Source: Linepithema humile
Lineage: Eukaryota; Arthropoda; Insecta; Hymenoptera; Formicidae
DNA: 64,000 nucleotides
Direction of reading: 5' to 3'
NCBI RefSeq assembly: GCF_040581485.1
Contig: NC_090129.1
Span: forward strand, 12,411,501 to 12,475,500
Shown: positions 13,301 through 26,035 of the stretch, piece after piece
Layout of the letters: every line of letters begins with the position of its first letter
How positions within the stretch are numbered: position 1 is the stretch's first letter
The notes under the pieces: generated by a model
Seen by the model: the letters and a program-made list of their open reading frames with translations, nothing else
Database searches by the model: none
Told to the model about the DNA's origin: nothing
Translations under genes and position numbers: made by a program

Positions 13301-14316
13301 GATTAATGTTATTTCGATTTTTATTAAAACATCTTATCATTCCGGATAATATTCGATGCAATCGAAAAGTTTCCGATACTTTACGTGCAAGTGGAAGATC
13401 CAAATTCCAATCAAAACATAGTATATAAAGGCGCCATTTGTTTAAAATAACACATCGTAAAATTTCATAAACTTTCGCATTTTAATTATGTTTACTTTCA
13501 AATAATTGTACAAATTAGCAACAATAATAATACCATGTTTTTTACCCATTGTAGAAAAATATCCGAAATTTACTTGTTTGCCGAATATTAACAAAAAATG
13601 ATGATAATAATTCCGGAATGTAGTCTTATGCATATAATACACGAATGGGCACAAATAATTAAAATTAAGTCCTTATAAAATCCAAACAAAGAAAATAGGC
13701 ACAGAAAACATTAAACATGTCGTATTCTCACACAACGACTTTTTTTTACCGAGACTAAATTTAAGATCGTTTTTTTATCTTTACCAAAATTTATTTTAGA
13801 AAATATCTATAGAACCGTTATATCATTTAATATTAATTTTATTGTAATTAAATAATATAAAATTGAAATTTTGTAACAAAAAATAGGTTATCAAAATTAC
13901 TTTTTACATCAATCTCATGGTTAAATTCTCTTGGTTAAATACTATTATGCTATTAGAATATTATATTTTTACGTACACATTTGTTTTGTAATAACAAAAA
14001 TATTTTAAAACACATTGACTTACTGTCGGCATACCATATCAAATATATCTTTTGGTTTCATTATAGTTTCTCGACATATTCGCAGCATTTCTTGCTTCAT
14101 TTCGATCTCTTGAAGTATTGTTTCGTTTGTTGGATGATTGTGTGACGTTCTCAAAAAATATGTCTCATCCTGATTCCGCACTAATACCGCGTAACAACTT
14201 AGACTTCGTCGCGATGCACAGCGATAGATACCATGGCATCGTTTATCGATATGATAAACATGCCCATCATATAGAAATATGGCCGTACTGTTACGTTGAC
14301 CTGTTATTTTCTCCAT
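5261..14316 (-). CDS. MULE transposase, FLYWCH/AT-hook/RING, left copy
   Basis: This gene encodes a 774-aa DDE transposase that should bind and mobilise the element in the nucleus. Exons, 5' to 3': 14316-14024, 12943-12685, 12575-12513, 12394-12191, 12030-11709, 11625-11481, 10412-10348, 10226-10149, 9772-9665, 8564-8373, 7792-7739, 7451-7320, 6589-6467, 5547-5261. All introns are GT-AG, every phase fits, and no stop intervenes. Residues 1-65 form a FLYWCH zinc finger (C33, C41, H59, H61). The MULE core has DGTF (D180), SDYE (D246), GCWFHF (C267, H270) and NNIVESFH (E359). Five RGRPP AT-hooks lie at about 536-568 and another at about 615. A C3HC4 RING of IAP/MGRN type (CPLC at the end) occupies 725-761. 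The start is the ATG before the FLYWCH finger. The reading frame looks intact. Exon choice is by eye; MULE identity is strong. Confidence 0.88.
5634..5758. mobile_element. 125-bp palindromic MITE in intron 13
   Basis: The ends ACCCAGCGAGAAATGAC and GTCATTTCTCGTTGGGT are inverted. The interior is rich in ATCGATGTCGA-like words. Mirror copy at about 23715-23839. Confidence 0.7.
5801..6342. mobile_element. ~540-bp foldback element in intron 13
   Basis: The two halves match in inverse around 6070, for example GTTGAACAAATGTGTGA against TCACACATTTGTTCGAC. Terminal sequence resembles TTAATTTTTCTA on both ends. No coding capacity. Mirror copy at about 23131-23672. Confidence 0.65.
6928..7265. mobile_element. 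338-bp palindromic MITE in intron 12
   Basis: It begins TTAAGGTAGTACTTTCCGCG and ends with the inverse, CCTTAA. The centre repeats TTAAATATCTCA and CTTCGGTACGGT in both orientations. TTAA at both edges suggests a TTAA target site. Mirror copy at about 22205-22542. Confidence 0.7.
7908..8347. mobile_element. 440-bp GC-ended foldback MITE in intron 10
   Basis: The ends are CAACGCTCGGAATTAGTTG and the inverse CAACTATTTCCGAGCGCTG. GC-rich outer arms (CCGCCCGGCCGC) enclose an AT-rich core with TA repeats. The same terminus in diverged form starts the element at 63292, so this is a family with at least two subfamilies in the window. Mirror copy at 21122-21563. Confidence 0.8.
10542..11388. mobile_element. 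~850-bp foldback element in intron 6
   Basis: The arms pair about 10965. CGCTACAAACAGCTAAGGTC is inverse to AGCTCTTTGTAGCG, and CATCCTATGTTTTGGGTG is inverse to the CGGAACATAGGACAATG region. The centre carries a GTTT repeat and the near-palindrome around ACAATGATCTTGCAAG. Mirror copy at about 18085-18932. Confidence 0.75.
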
Positions 14317-15219
14317 AGCAGCACGTGTCTTTTATAAGAGATAACAAGCTAAAACAGCAATTATATAAGTATATTATTGAATCACTAAAATACAGTTATA
14401 GAAAAATATTTTCTACTGCCGTCAAAGGAAACCTAAAAAAAGAAATCTAAAATTTAAAAAATAGTACTTTTAACAGTAAGATCTTTTACAATAAGAACGT
14501 TCGCGAATAACAATCGGAATCACGAGGACCACTTCGACCAAGATCTGATTAAAATAATTGACGATTAACTTTCAATGTTACCAACAACATTTCTGCTGAT
14601 ATAACTTGTCGCGAATGGATTTCGGCAGAAATGCTGTTGGTAAGTTAATCGTCGATTACTTCAATGAGAATTTGATCGAAGTGGCTCTGATCTCTGATGT
14701 AAGCTCGCAAGGCCTTAGGCCGGTATTCATAGTCCGTTCTTATATTTAAGATTGTCTTAAATATTGTCTTAAAATGCTACGAACCAATCAAAAAGCCATA
14801 TTAGTATCTTAAGATGACGATGACGACGACGACACGGATGTGCACGTACGTGCACGGTACGGATATGTATAAATGGGACTTAAGGCTCGCAGTAACTGAA
14901 ACAATTGACAATCGAAATGATGAGCCAATAAATGCGCGATTACATTATAACCCTCGTTTAGCTATCTAAGAAAAATATTATATCAAAGACTTGTGATCTT
15001 ATATTCAGTGCTTCCGATTTCCGATTGTAGTTTGTGAACGTTCTTATTGTAAAAGATCTTACTGTTAAAAGTACTATTCTTTAAATTTTAGATTTCCTTT
15101 TTTAGGTTTCCTTTAACGGCAGTAGAAAATATTTTTCTATAACTGTATTTTAGTGATTTAATAATATACTTATAATTGCTGTTTTAGCTTGTTATCTCTT
15201 ATAAAAGACACGTGTTGCT
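14317..15219. promoter_or_regulatory. Shared divergent promoter region
   Basis: These 903 bases lie between the two start codons and must contain both 5' leaders and promoters. The outer parts (14317-14510 and 15025-15219) mirror each other. The middle holds a nested inverted repeat at 14529-14684 with TCGA-AGTGG ends, and a unique GACGATGACGACGACGACAC stretch near 14817. No clear TATA box can be assigned. Confidence 0.5.
14529..14684. mobile_element. Nested 156-bp inverted repeat at the palindrome centre
   Basis: CCACTTCGACCAAGATCTG is inverse to the end reading TTTGATCGAAGTGG, and ACGATTAACTT and AACAACATTTCTGC also recur inverted. Its axis (about 14606) differs from that of the large palindrome, so it is a separate foldback. 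Confidence 0.6.
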
Positions 15220-18200
15220 ATGGAAAAATTAACAGGCAAACGTGATGGTACGGCCATATTCGTATATAATGGGCATGTTTATCATATCGATAAACGATGC
15301 AATCGTATTTATCGGTGTGCATCAAGACGAAGTTTAGGTTGTTACGCAGTATTAGTGCAGAATCAAGATGAGACATATACTTTAAGAACATCGCACAATC
15401 ATCTAGCGAACGAAACAATGTTGCAAGAAATTGAAATAAAGCAGGAAATGCTGCGAATATGTCGAGAAACAATAATGAAGCCAAAAGATGTCTTTGATAT
15501 GGTATGTCAACGGTAAGTTAACGTTAAAATATTTTTGTTATTTATACAAAATAAATGTGTCTGTGTATGTAAAAATATAATAATCTAATAGTATAATAGT
15601 ATTTAATGAAGAAAATGAGATTTATGTAAAAATAAGTAATTTTGATAACTTTTTTTGTTAAGACGTTTCAATTTTATATTATTTAATTACAATAATATTA
15701 TACAATATTAAACGAAATAATGGTTCTATAATTATTTTCTGAAATAAATTTTCGCAAAGACAAAGAAAACAATTTTAAGTTTAGTCGTGGTAAAGAATGA
15801 TGTTATGTGAAAATACGATAAGTTTAATGCTTTTTGTGCCTATTTTATTTGTTTGGATTTTATAAGAACTTAATTTCAATTATTTATGTCGATTCGTATG
15901 TTATATGCATAAGTTGCATTCCGGAATTACTATTATCATATTTTGTTAACATTCGAAGAACAAGTAAATTTCGGATATTTTTCTATAATGGGTAAAAAAT
16001 GTTGTTATGTTATTGCTATTAAATTGTACAATGATTTGGGATTAAACTAATTAAAATGCAAAAGTTTATAAAATTTTATGATATGCTACTTTAAACAAAT
16101 TTTTATATATACTATGTCTCGATCGGAATTGATCTTCCACTTGCACAAAATATCGGAAACTTTCCGATCGCATCGGATATTCAAGTATGTTTGTGATTGA
16201 ATATTTTAATAAAAACCATTAACGAATCGGAAAATTTTTCAAATATTTATATATATATATAATAGCTTTTTTAAGTTGTTTTTCCGACGACACGTGTAAT
16301 CATCTTAACATGTCCATAATCTTATATTTATATAAATATAAGAAAGTAAATTTATGAAAAACTACGAAAATTTTGATGTTTCAAATGAAATGTTTAAGCT
16401 AAAAAAATGTTTGAATAATCAAAATAAGGAAATCTACAATTTTTTTTATTTCTAATAAATCAATCAAATAATAGAATTTGAAAAAATAAATAAGCAATTT
16501 TATTAATATTTGCAATGCCAGATTCAATATTAAACTTTTTAACTTAGATTATTTTTATTTGCGTTGCTTCTTTCTACCTTACAGAAACCCAGCAGTTGCG
16601 AAGAAGATATCTTATCGTACTATGAGAAGCTTTCTTTATAGAGAACAAATACGTCAGAGACCGAAAATACCACAAACCATTGACGAACTTGAGATAGAAT
16701 TAATGAATTACCGTGCGATGGAACGCATTTATAAAGGCACGGTATTATCAGACAATGGCTATAGAGCAGTATTATTTACAACGGATGCCCTATTAAATGC
16801 TCTAGTAGCAGCCACAGAAATATTTATGGACGGTACATTTTCGGTAAGTAACATTTAAGATTTAAATGGACAAAAATGAATAAAAAAAAAAAACATTTAA
16901 ATATATTTACAATGAAGAAATTCATCCCTTTGAACAGGTTGTTCCTAGAATGCCATCTTTTGTGCAATTATATATCATTTATATACGATATATGGACACA
17001 GTACGTTAAGCATATAAAACATTATTTATTTAATAACTTTTGATCTCTTTATGAATGTTAATAAAATGTTATATTTACTATTTTGTTTTTTATCTATTAG
17101 GGCATACCTGTCCTTTTTGCATTGTGTGAGAAGCGCACAATAGATGTATACAATGCAATTTGGCAAAGGGTAAAGGAGCTCCATCCGAATGCATTGCAAG
17201 GAGTGCAGTCAATTATGATTGATTACGAACATGCAGCGATGACAGTTGCAAGAGAAATTTTTCCAGAAGCACGTATAACTGGTAGTTGGTTTCATTTTAA
17301 TCAAGTACGTATTTATAGTATCTAAAATAATAAACAAAAATTTATTAATTTTATGTTTTTTATAAAGCTCTTTTGTTGTTACACGATTCATGTGCTTGTT
17401 AAATATGATTCAATATTCTATTAAATATTACATATTACGCAGGCCATATTAAGACGCTGGAAAGCTTTAGGTTTAATGGCAGCCCCTAGAAGGATTCTTG
17501 GTTTTGCCATGACTTTGCCATTAGCACCGGTCGATGCATTTGAGGAAGGTTTGCGGATAATTCAAGAAGAAGCTGATCTCGTATCCACAGAGCATCCCGC
17601 TGTATTACAATTCACAGTCTATTTAAGACGTACATGGCTTCCTGCGAAAGAAAAAGTTTGCGTTTTTAATACGCCAATAAGAACGAACAATTTTGTGGAA
17701 GATTTTCATTACGTACTTTTCCACAGATTTGACGGAATACATCATAATATTTGGCAGTTTCTTCGTACGTATTTCTTATTATCACAATAACTTTTCAACA
17801 TACATTGTATAACTGTATTTCTGCAATATAATCTTTTCATCTTACAGAAAGTTTAGGTGAATTACTTATTGACCAAGAAATAAATATTGAGAGATTAGCG
17901 GAAGGGCGTAGCGTAAAGAGAGTACGCATCCGACATAACATAGTGCGCGACAAACAAATTGCGGAAGCACAAGTCAATTTGAGCTCTGGAAGGTAATTCA
18001 ATATCTCTAAATGAAATTTTGCGACAGAAGAGACAAAAATATATATTAATTAAAGAAAGAAGAATAGCTTTTGCTATTAATTAATAAATATGTAATTAAA
18101 ACGCTACAAAGAGCTTAAGCTGGATCTTGTTTGCTAATAATTTTAATTTATTGAACAGTACAAACGTTTCAGCCATGGGATTTGGAGATTTTCAGTGTAT

Positions 18201-19149
18201 ATATATTTAAAAAAGCAATCACAATTGATTTAAATAATGCTACGCATACATGTTCTCCGGAAGTATTATATTGTTTTGATGCTTTCTTTTGTATTCGATT
18301 TACATTTATAGTTCTATTGTTTATCCGCTGTTTTTGCAACTCGATAACGATTTGAACGTCATACTTAAAATTTTCCTTGAACTTAGTACTTGAAACAAGT
18401 TAATAAATTATTGGCATTGTCCTATGTTCCGTGTCTATCAAATTCTGTGTTTTTGTGGTCAAGTCTTGAAAAACAATGAATTTTCTTGCAAGATCATTGT
18501 TTTACAAACAAACAAACAAACGAACAAACAAAGAAAAAAAAACCGCACACACAGAATTTGATACACCCAAAACATAGGATGTCAATGACAATAATTTATT
18601 AAGTTATTATAAGGACTAAATTTAAGAGAAATTTTAAGTATAACGTTCAAATGGATCGTTATCGAGTTGCAAAAACAGAGAATAAACAATAAAACTAAAC
18701 ATGTAAATCACGAATACAGAATAAAGCATTAAAACAATATAATACTTTCGGAAAATGTATGCGTAACATTATTCAAATCAATTGTGATTCTTTAATTTAA
18801 TATATATATATATATACATTGAGAAAGGCCAAATTCCGTAGTTGAAACGTTTGTACTGTTCATTGAATTAAAATTATTAACAAACAAGATCCGACCTTAG
18901 CTGTTTGTAGCGTTTTATTACATATTTAGGAATACATATGTTCTTCAAAGTTGTATCACATTTTTATGTAATATGTTTAATGTTAAATTATTGTAATTTT
19001 CTATTTGCATAATATAATATGATATATAATAATATATTAATGTAATTTTTATTACTGTAGGCTTTCGTTGAGAGAATTTCTGCAAACACTCTGCAGGGTG
19101 TCGCAAATGCCTGAAGAGAACTTTGGTTTGTTTTAAAATTTCATGATAT

Positions 19150-19185
<36 letters not shown>

Positions 19186-22100
19186 CTTCGTAGTATATAC
19201 TTTGTAGAAGAGGGCAAAGAAAATAATATATTCTTATTGTAGCTCTACAAGACGATATTTTAGATGACACTCCAGGACATGAGGAAACAATAGATAACAA
19301 TCTATTAGATGCGCATACAGGTATCGTACATATAAATATCTTATATTTTAACTTTGTCATTTTTATCGGTCATATTCCTTCTAAAGTGCGATTTTACTTT
19401 CGTTCTGTTTTTGACGTATATAATACGTCAAAATATATAAAGACAATTATATTGCTTCGTTGTTTTCGATTCATTTTAATACGTGAATAGTGTGTCTACA
19501 AGATATTGATATAGAAATTATTTTAATAGTTTATTATATTTACGTATACTTTTATGGCAGAGTAGAAAACAAACTTTTCTATATTTTTATACTCATAGTA
19601 AGATGAAAATAAAAGAAATAAATTTTTCTTCCTTACTTTTTTATTTATAATTTAGTTTTATAAATTTCTGCAAACATTTATATTCGTTGTTTACAGTGCA
19701 GAAACCTGTGTCCATATCACATACTGTTATTGAAAATCAAGAGGTTGATAGAACAGAGCCAATAATTGCAAACGTTGCATCTGACAGACATGGATTATCA
19801 CGAGGTACGTTTGAAAGAATTTGAGTTAAAATTTTGCTTCTATCTTCAATTAAAATTTTCACACGTTTGTAAATTCTTAAAAGACTGCGCGCGCGCGATA
19901 GATTTAATTTAGATAGAAATTAAATCCCTTTGTATCTTGAATAGGCAATTCGAACAACAAACAATTTTTTACTTAGAGTTTAAAGAAAAGGAATTTTCGA
20001 TAAAATTTAGCAAATTCTTCTAAGTATATTCAAATTATTATTTTGGAAATTCAAATTAAGCGTATTCAATATCGGATGTATCACTGACAATTTTCGATAA
20101 ATATTTTCTTGAGTATTTTACTGTCTGAAAAATTTTTAAAAGATATATTATTCTATTTTATCTTATGTCATTATTTATTCGTAATAGTAAGCATGCATAC
20201 AGGATGGATGATTTAAAACGAGTGTAAAGTTTCAATAAATTATTTGAAAGATTATTTCGTAAAAAAATGTCATATGAACATATAGGTTCTTTTTCTTTTT
20301 AAAATTGACATCCTTAATATTTACACAGTTGGTGCAATGCGTTCATTCAGCTCAAGGAGCACATTTTAAGTTTTTTTTCTTTTTTTTCTTTAAATATAAA
20401 AATGTGAATTATAAATAAATGATGCATATCCTCTTGTTTTATTTTGAGTTTACAACGATTACTTTTATTAAGCATATGATTTTACTGTGACAACGCGGCA
20501 AAATTTTAAAACTTTTAATTACATAGATATTGATATATATGTATGTATAAAGTTTTGTTTATACTTTTTTTCAGAATAATCTCTCGAATAATCTGTCTAA
20601 ATTTGTTACACTTGTTTTGAATCAACTTGCACACTCTGTTAACATAATTATGGAATCGAAATTGTAAAGCTTATCTATCTTATGATAAAGATCTTTTGTT
20701 TATTAATAACGAACTCTCAAATACGACTCAAATGCGCAATCTACTGTATCAGTGATTATATAAGAGAAAAAATATCACAGATTTTATATTATTAATTGAC
20801 ACTTATTTGCATGTGCGGTTAATTATTGACTTTATATAGAATATTTTGCAAAATAATATCTTTTCAATATTAAAAACTTATTACTATTTTCTTCCAATTG
20901 ACAGCATCGGTTATTGCTAATTCAGAGCCGGATTCAGAATTGGATATTACCAGAACCAATCTTCCACGGAGTCGTGGAAGACCTCCATGTAATCGTGGAA
21001 GACCTCCATGTAATCGTGGAAGACCTCCACGCAGTCGTGGCAGACCTCCACGCAGTCGTGGCAGACCTCCGAGACGCGGTCGTAATTTGCAAAGAGGTAA
21101 AATAATCTGTATTTTATAGAGCAGCGCTCGGAAATAGTTGCACATTTCGAGCCGATTCAGGAGACGACGCCTCCTGTTCCCCCACTACCGCCCGGCCGCT
21201 GGCGGCCGAGCCGCCGATAGCTCTGGCGCAGGAGCGTTTTATATAAGAAATAGGCTGGGTTGTTGAGGCACCTCTCAGAAAATAGTAATATTTTCTTTGC
21301 TACATAAATAATGTTTATTTTCATTAATAATTAAATATATATATATATTATGTATTAATGAAAATAAACATTATTTATGTAGTGAAGAAAATGTTACGAT
21401 TTCCTGAGAGATGCCTAAACAATTCAGCCTATTTCTAATATAAAACGCTCCTGAGCCAGAGGAGCTATCGACGGCTCGGCCGCCAGCGGCCGGGCGGTAG
21501 TGGGGGAACAGGAGGCGTCGTTTCCTGAATCGGCTCGAAATGTGCAACTAATTCCGAGCGTTGTTATACAGTATAGATGTATACCTTATAAAAATGTGTA
21601 ATTTGTATATATCTTATAAGTTATATTTTAGAACATATAAAAGAAGAAAATTATACAAAATGATTTTTATTTTCCAGCCGCTGAAACATTCGAACCCATA
21701 AGTCAAATCGAAGAAGCTCATTCTATTGAAGGTAGGTACCCGAGACGAAATTTTATTACTTCCAATGTTAATTTGTTTTTATTTATATATTTTAAAGAAC
21801 TTTGATAGATTTAGTATACTTAATTTGTTTATATTTCAATGAAGCATTCATATCGGAAATTCATATTTGGAAATTTTTCAATAAAATAAATGTCTATCGA
21901 GAATTATCAATAATGTATCCACATCGGATGTATTATTGATATGGATACATGATTTATTTTATTAGAAATGAATATGATGAGTATTATGTGTGACTATATA
22001 CTTACATTATTTCCATAGCTACTTCACATCATTTGGACACACTTACTTTGGATGGCGAACTAACAAGAAGCAGGAACCGTGGCAGACCTCCTAAACGACG

Positions 22101-24212
22101 TGGACGACGCGGCAGATTTACGACGCTTTCACGGACTGAAGAAATCACAGGTAAAACATATTATTTTTCGCTATATAATATAGTATAGTAAACTGAAATA
22201 AATATTAAGGTATAGTACTTCCGCGATCATACCTGAGAAAATCATATTTCTTTGGAATATTTTTAAATTTTAACTGCATATTAATAGAAATACTACCTAC
22301 GCATTTGTAAAGTTAGAAAAAGATTGACCGTACCGAAGTTGAGATATTTAAAGTTAGCATTTTTTATACGTATTACATAAAAGTGCTAACTTTAACTTTA
22401 AATATCTCAGCTTCGGTACGGTTAATTTTTTTCTAACACATTACATAGGTGTAGGTATTATTTTTATTAATATACAGTTAAAATTTAAAAATATTCCTAA
22501 GAAATATGATTTTCTCAGGTATGGTCGCGGAAAGTACTACCTTAAACTGACAATAATTACATTGCTGTGATAATATTAATTAATAATATATGTATTTTAT
22601 CAATTTGATGTTATCTTTTTCGGGATTTTATCACATTGTAAAGAATTTGAATTGATATAATTTTAAAAATAAACACGATTAACTTTGAAAATAATAAAAA
22701 TATGAATTGATTATTATGATATATACTATTATCCGATATAAATATCTAAACAATTAATACAGCATAAAGGTTTGTACATTATTGATTTTATAAATGTAAT
22801 AATTTGACATAATGGAAAATAAAGCATTTAAAAAAAATTATATTTATTAATGAATATGTTGATAAATATTGTCATTATTTCAGGACACACAAGCACTGAA
22901 CAAGGAAGTCAACAAATAGAAGTGTTGTCGAGCGAATCTGATCATAATGAAGAAAATGAAATAGAAGCAGTTTTGAGCGATCAGAATGAGATGGTGCATA
23001 ATGAAGGTTAGTATACATATTCCCATTTGTGATCATAATACGGTACACATTTTTAAAGTTAGATCCGATTGGCCATAAAGAATACGACAATGGCTATAAA
23101 AATCTTTTATTGCAAACTAAAATAATTTAACATATATTTAATTTTTCTACGTAATTGACGTCGGTGCATCTTGTATTGTATATCGTAGCATTAGCCTTTT
23201 TATACAGGTATCAAACAATTCTGCTGTCACTGAATTGAATCACTTCACTTTGAAGGTCGAACAAATGTGTGACCATATCATTTTGAAAACGTTAGCAAGA
23301 AAGCTACACTTTTAAAGTGTAAAAATATGTGATAATCATTGTGGGATTATCCAGAGTATGGAAGAATAATCAAAGAAAATCAGTGTCAATTCTATAGAGT
23401 TGGATGAATAGATTCGACTGTGAACTTTTTAACCTACACTTTTCTCCCTACAATTAATATCTCGCCTATAAATATAATCATATTTTACATCTTAAAAGTG
23501 ACTTTCTTGTCAGTGTTTTCAAAATCACATAATCACACATTTGTTCAACTTACAAAATGAAATGATTCAATTTATCGACGGCAGAATTATTTAAGATTAT
23601 AAAAAAGTTGATGCTACAGTACAAAGTGTATCGAGGTCGACTAGAAACGGTGATTAGAAAAATTAAGTGTATATTAAAGCATTCTTAATTTGTATTAAAA
23701 GATTTTCATAATTATACCCAACGAGAAATGACTCATCGAATTGACGTCGAATCGACATCAATATGATGTAATATCGATGATTTCGATGTCGATTTGATGT
23801 CGATTTGACATCGATTGATAGGTCATTTCTCGCTGGGTAATTAACTGTAGCTTTTTTACGATGGACTGGATCTTATTTTAAAAACACGCGCCTGTTATTA
23901 TCATTAATTAATTTATATTTTATAGATTTTGAAGATATTTTTCGCACACCAGAAGATGATTTTGGAACGATTGGTCTAAGCGATAAAGAAGAGGATCACT
24001 TACCTTTTCATCCTGTTAGTACAATAGCATCAAGCCAGCGCAATCGCTCCAATGGTACATGCTGCACATGCTTGAATGCTACTGCCGCGTACATATTTGT
24101 TCCATGTGGACATTTGTGTATTTGTAGTGAGTGCCAAAAACGATTGCAAGATCATAAATGTCCACTATGTCGTAAAAAATATTCCTACTGTATTCGCGCC
24201 ATAACGATATAA
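15220..24212 (+). CDS. MULE transposase, FLYWCH/AT-hook/RING, right copy
   Basis: This is the mirror twin of the gene ending at 5261, also 774 aa with 14 exons of identical lengths: 15220-15512, 16585-16843, 16938-17000, 17101-17304, 17443-17764, 17848-17992, 19061-19125, 19243-19320, 19697-19804, 20905-21096, 21678-21731, 22019-22150, 22884-23006, 23926-24212. The FLYWCH finger keeps C33, C41, H59 and H61. Catalytic candidates D180, D246 and E359 are present. The usually conserved Cys of the GCxFH motif is Ser267 (GSWFHF). The AT-hooks (RGRPP array, exon 10; NRGRPPKRRGRRGR, exon 12) and the RING (ligands C725, C728, C740, H742, C746, C749, C758, C761) match the left copy. About 18 of the first 98 residues differ from the twin, but from about residue 375 on I saw no differences. 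It is either functional or a very recently silenced copy. Confidence 0.87.
18085..18932. mobile_element. ~850-bp foldback, mirror copy
   Basis: This is the reverse complement of the foldback at 10542-11388, in intron 6 of the right gene. Confidence 0.75.
21122..21563. mobile_element. 440-bp GC-ended foldback MITE, mirror copy
   Basis: This is the reverse complement of 7908-8347, in intron 10 of the right gene, with only a few base differences (for example near the GAGGAGCTATCGACGG segment). Confidence 0.8.
22205..22542. mobile_element. 338-bp palindromic MITE, mirror copy
   Basis: This is the reverse complement of 6928-7265, in intron 12 of the right gene. Confidence 0.7.
23131..23672. mobile_element. 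~540-bp foldback, mirror copy
   Basis: This is the reverse complement of 5801-6342, in intron 13 of the right gene. Confidence 0.65.
23715..23839. mobile_element. 125-bp palindromic MITE, mirror copy
   Basis: This is the reverse complement of 5634-5758, in intron 13 of the right gene. Confidence 0.7.
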
Positions 24213-24503
24213 ATACTGTATAATTTTACATGTAAAATTCAAGCATTTACATGTAAAATTCAAGCATTTACATGTAAAATTCAAGCATTTTCGCGCCGTA
24301 TATAACGTATATAACGTATTCGCGCCATAACGATATAAACACTGTATAATTTTACATGTAAAATTCAAGCATTTACATGTAAAATTCAAGCATTTTTGCG
24401 CCGTATATAACGTATATAACGTATTCGCGCCATAACGATATAAATACTGTATAATTTTACATGTAAAATTCAAGCATTTACATGTAAAATTCAAGCATTT
24501 TAA
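24191..24503. repeat. 105-bp tandem repeats, mirror copy
   Basis: This is the mirror of the array at 4970-5282. Each unit repeats TATTCGCGCCATAACGATAT, the codons just before the stop, so the array starts inside the coding end. Confidence 0.8.
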
Positions 24504-24621
24504 GATGTAAAATATGATTTGATTTGACACTACTTTTTTTTCTGTGCAATGTGTATGTGTATAATCAAATAAAGAAGATATCGAATTAACAGTTGCATAG
24601 ATCTCTCTATCTTTCCCTCCC

Positions 24622-24654
<33 letters not shown>

Positions 24655-24679
24655 TTCTGTAGATTTAAATCGCTCCTGA

Positions 24680-26035
24680 TGTCAAAGTTGTGATTTTTTC
24701 TATTTTATGTGAGTAATACTTGTGTGCAATGTGTATGTGTGCAATAAAGTCATGCGTGCAATCCCAAGTAAAACAGAAAGTCAAAATAATATCAGTTCGA
24801 CATCATATTGACTTTCTGTTCTCCTTGGGATGTGTATGCGTGCAATACAGTCGTGTGTGCAATGTGTATGTGTGCAATAAAGTCATGTGTGCAATGTGTA
24901 TGTGCGCAATACGGTCATGTGTGCAATGTGCATATGCGCAATAATATCCTGTGTACAAAGTATTAATATAATTTTCTTATTTTGCGTATTTTTTACGGTC
25001 ATGTGTGCAATGTGTATGTGCGCAATAATATCCTGTGTGTAAATTGTTAATATGATTTTCTTATTTTGTGTATGCTTTACGGTCGTGTGTGCAATGTGTA
25101 TGTGCGCAATAAAGTCATGTGTGCAATGTGTATATGTGCTATATGGTTATGTGTGCAATGTATATGTGCGCAATGTGTATGTGCTCAATAATATCCTGTG
25201 TACAAAGTGTTAATATGATTCCTTTATTTTGTGTGTCCCTTACGATCATGTGTGCTATGTATATGTGCGCAATAAAGTCATGTGTGCAATATAATGTCTT
25301 GTGTGCAAACGTACGTTTGTATTTTTAATTATTAAATGTGCGCAATAATATTATGTGTGCAATGTGTATGTGCGCAATAATATTATGTGTGCAATGTGTA
25401 TGTGCGCAATAATGTCATGTGTGCAATCTGTATGTGTGCAATAATGTTTTGTGTGCAAACGTACGTTTGTATTTTTAATTATTAAATGTGCGCAATAATA
25501 TTATGTGTGCAATGTGTATGTGCGCAATAATGTCATGTGTGCAATCTATATGTGTGCAATAATGTCTTGTGTGCAAACGTACGTTTGTATTTTTTATTTT
25601 TAAATGTGTGCAATAATATTATGTGTGCAATGTGTATGTGCGCAATAATGTCATGTGTGCAATCTGTATGTGTGCAATAATGTCTTGTGTGCAAACGTAC
25701 GTTTGTATTTTTAATTTTCAAATGTGCGCAATAATATTATGTGTGCAATGTGTATGTGCGCAATAATGTCATGTGTGCAATCTGTATGTGTGCAATAATG
25801 TCTTGTGTGCAAACGTACGTTTGTATTTTTAATTTTCAAATGTGCGCATTAATATTATGTGTGCAATGTGTATGTGCGCAATAATATTATGTGTGCAATG
25901 TGTATGTGCGCAATAATGTCATGTGTGCAATGTGTATGTGCGCAATAATGTCATGTGTGCAATGTGTATGTGTGCAATAATGTCTTGTGTGCAAACGTAC
26001 GTTTGTATTTTTAATTTTTAAATGTGCGCAATAAT
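24680..26035. repeat. Right subterminal tandem repeat array
   Basis: This is the mirror of 3440-4795. Units are built on TGTGTGCAATGTGTATGTGC with GCAATAAT spacers, and the AAACGTACGTTTG palindrome recurs. Unit number differs slightly from the left array. Confidence 0.8.
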
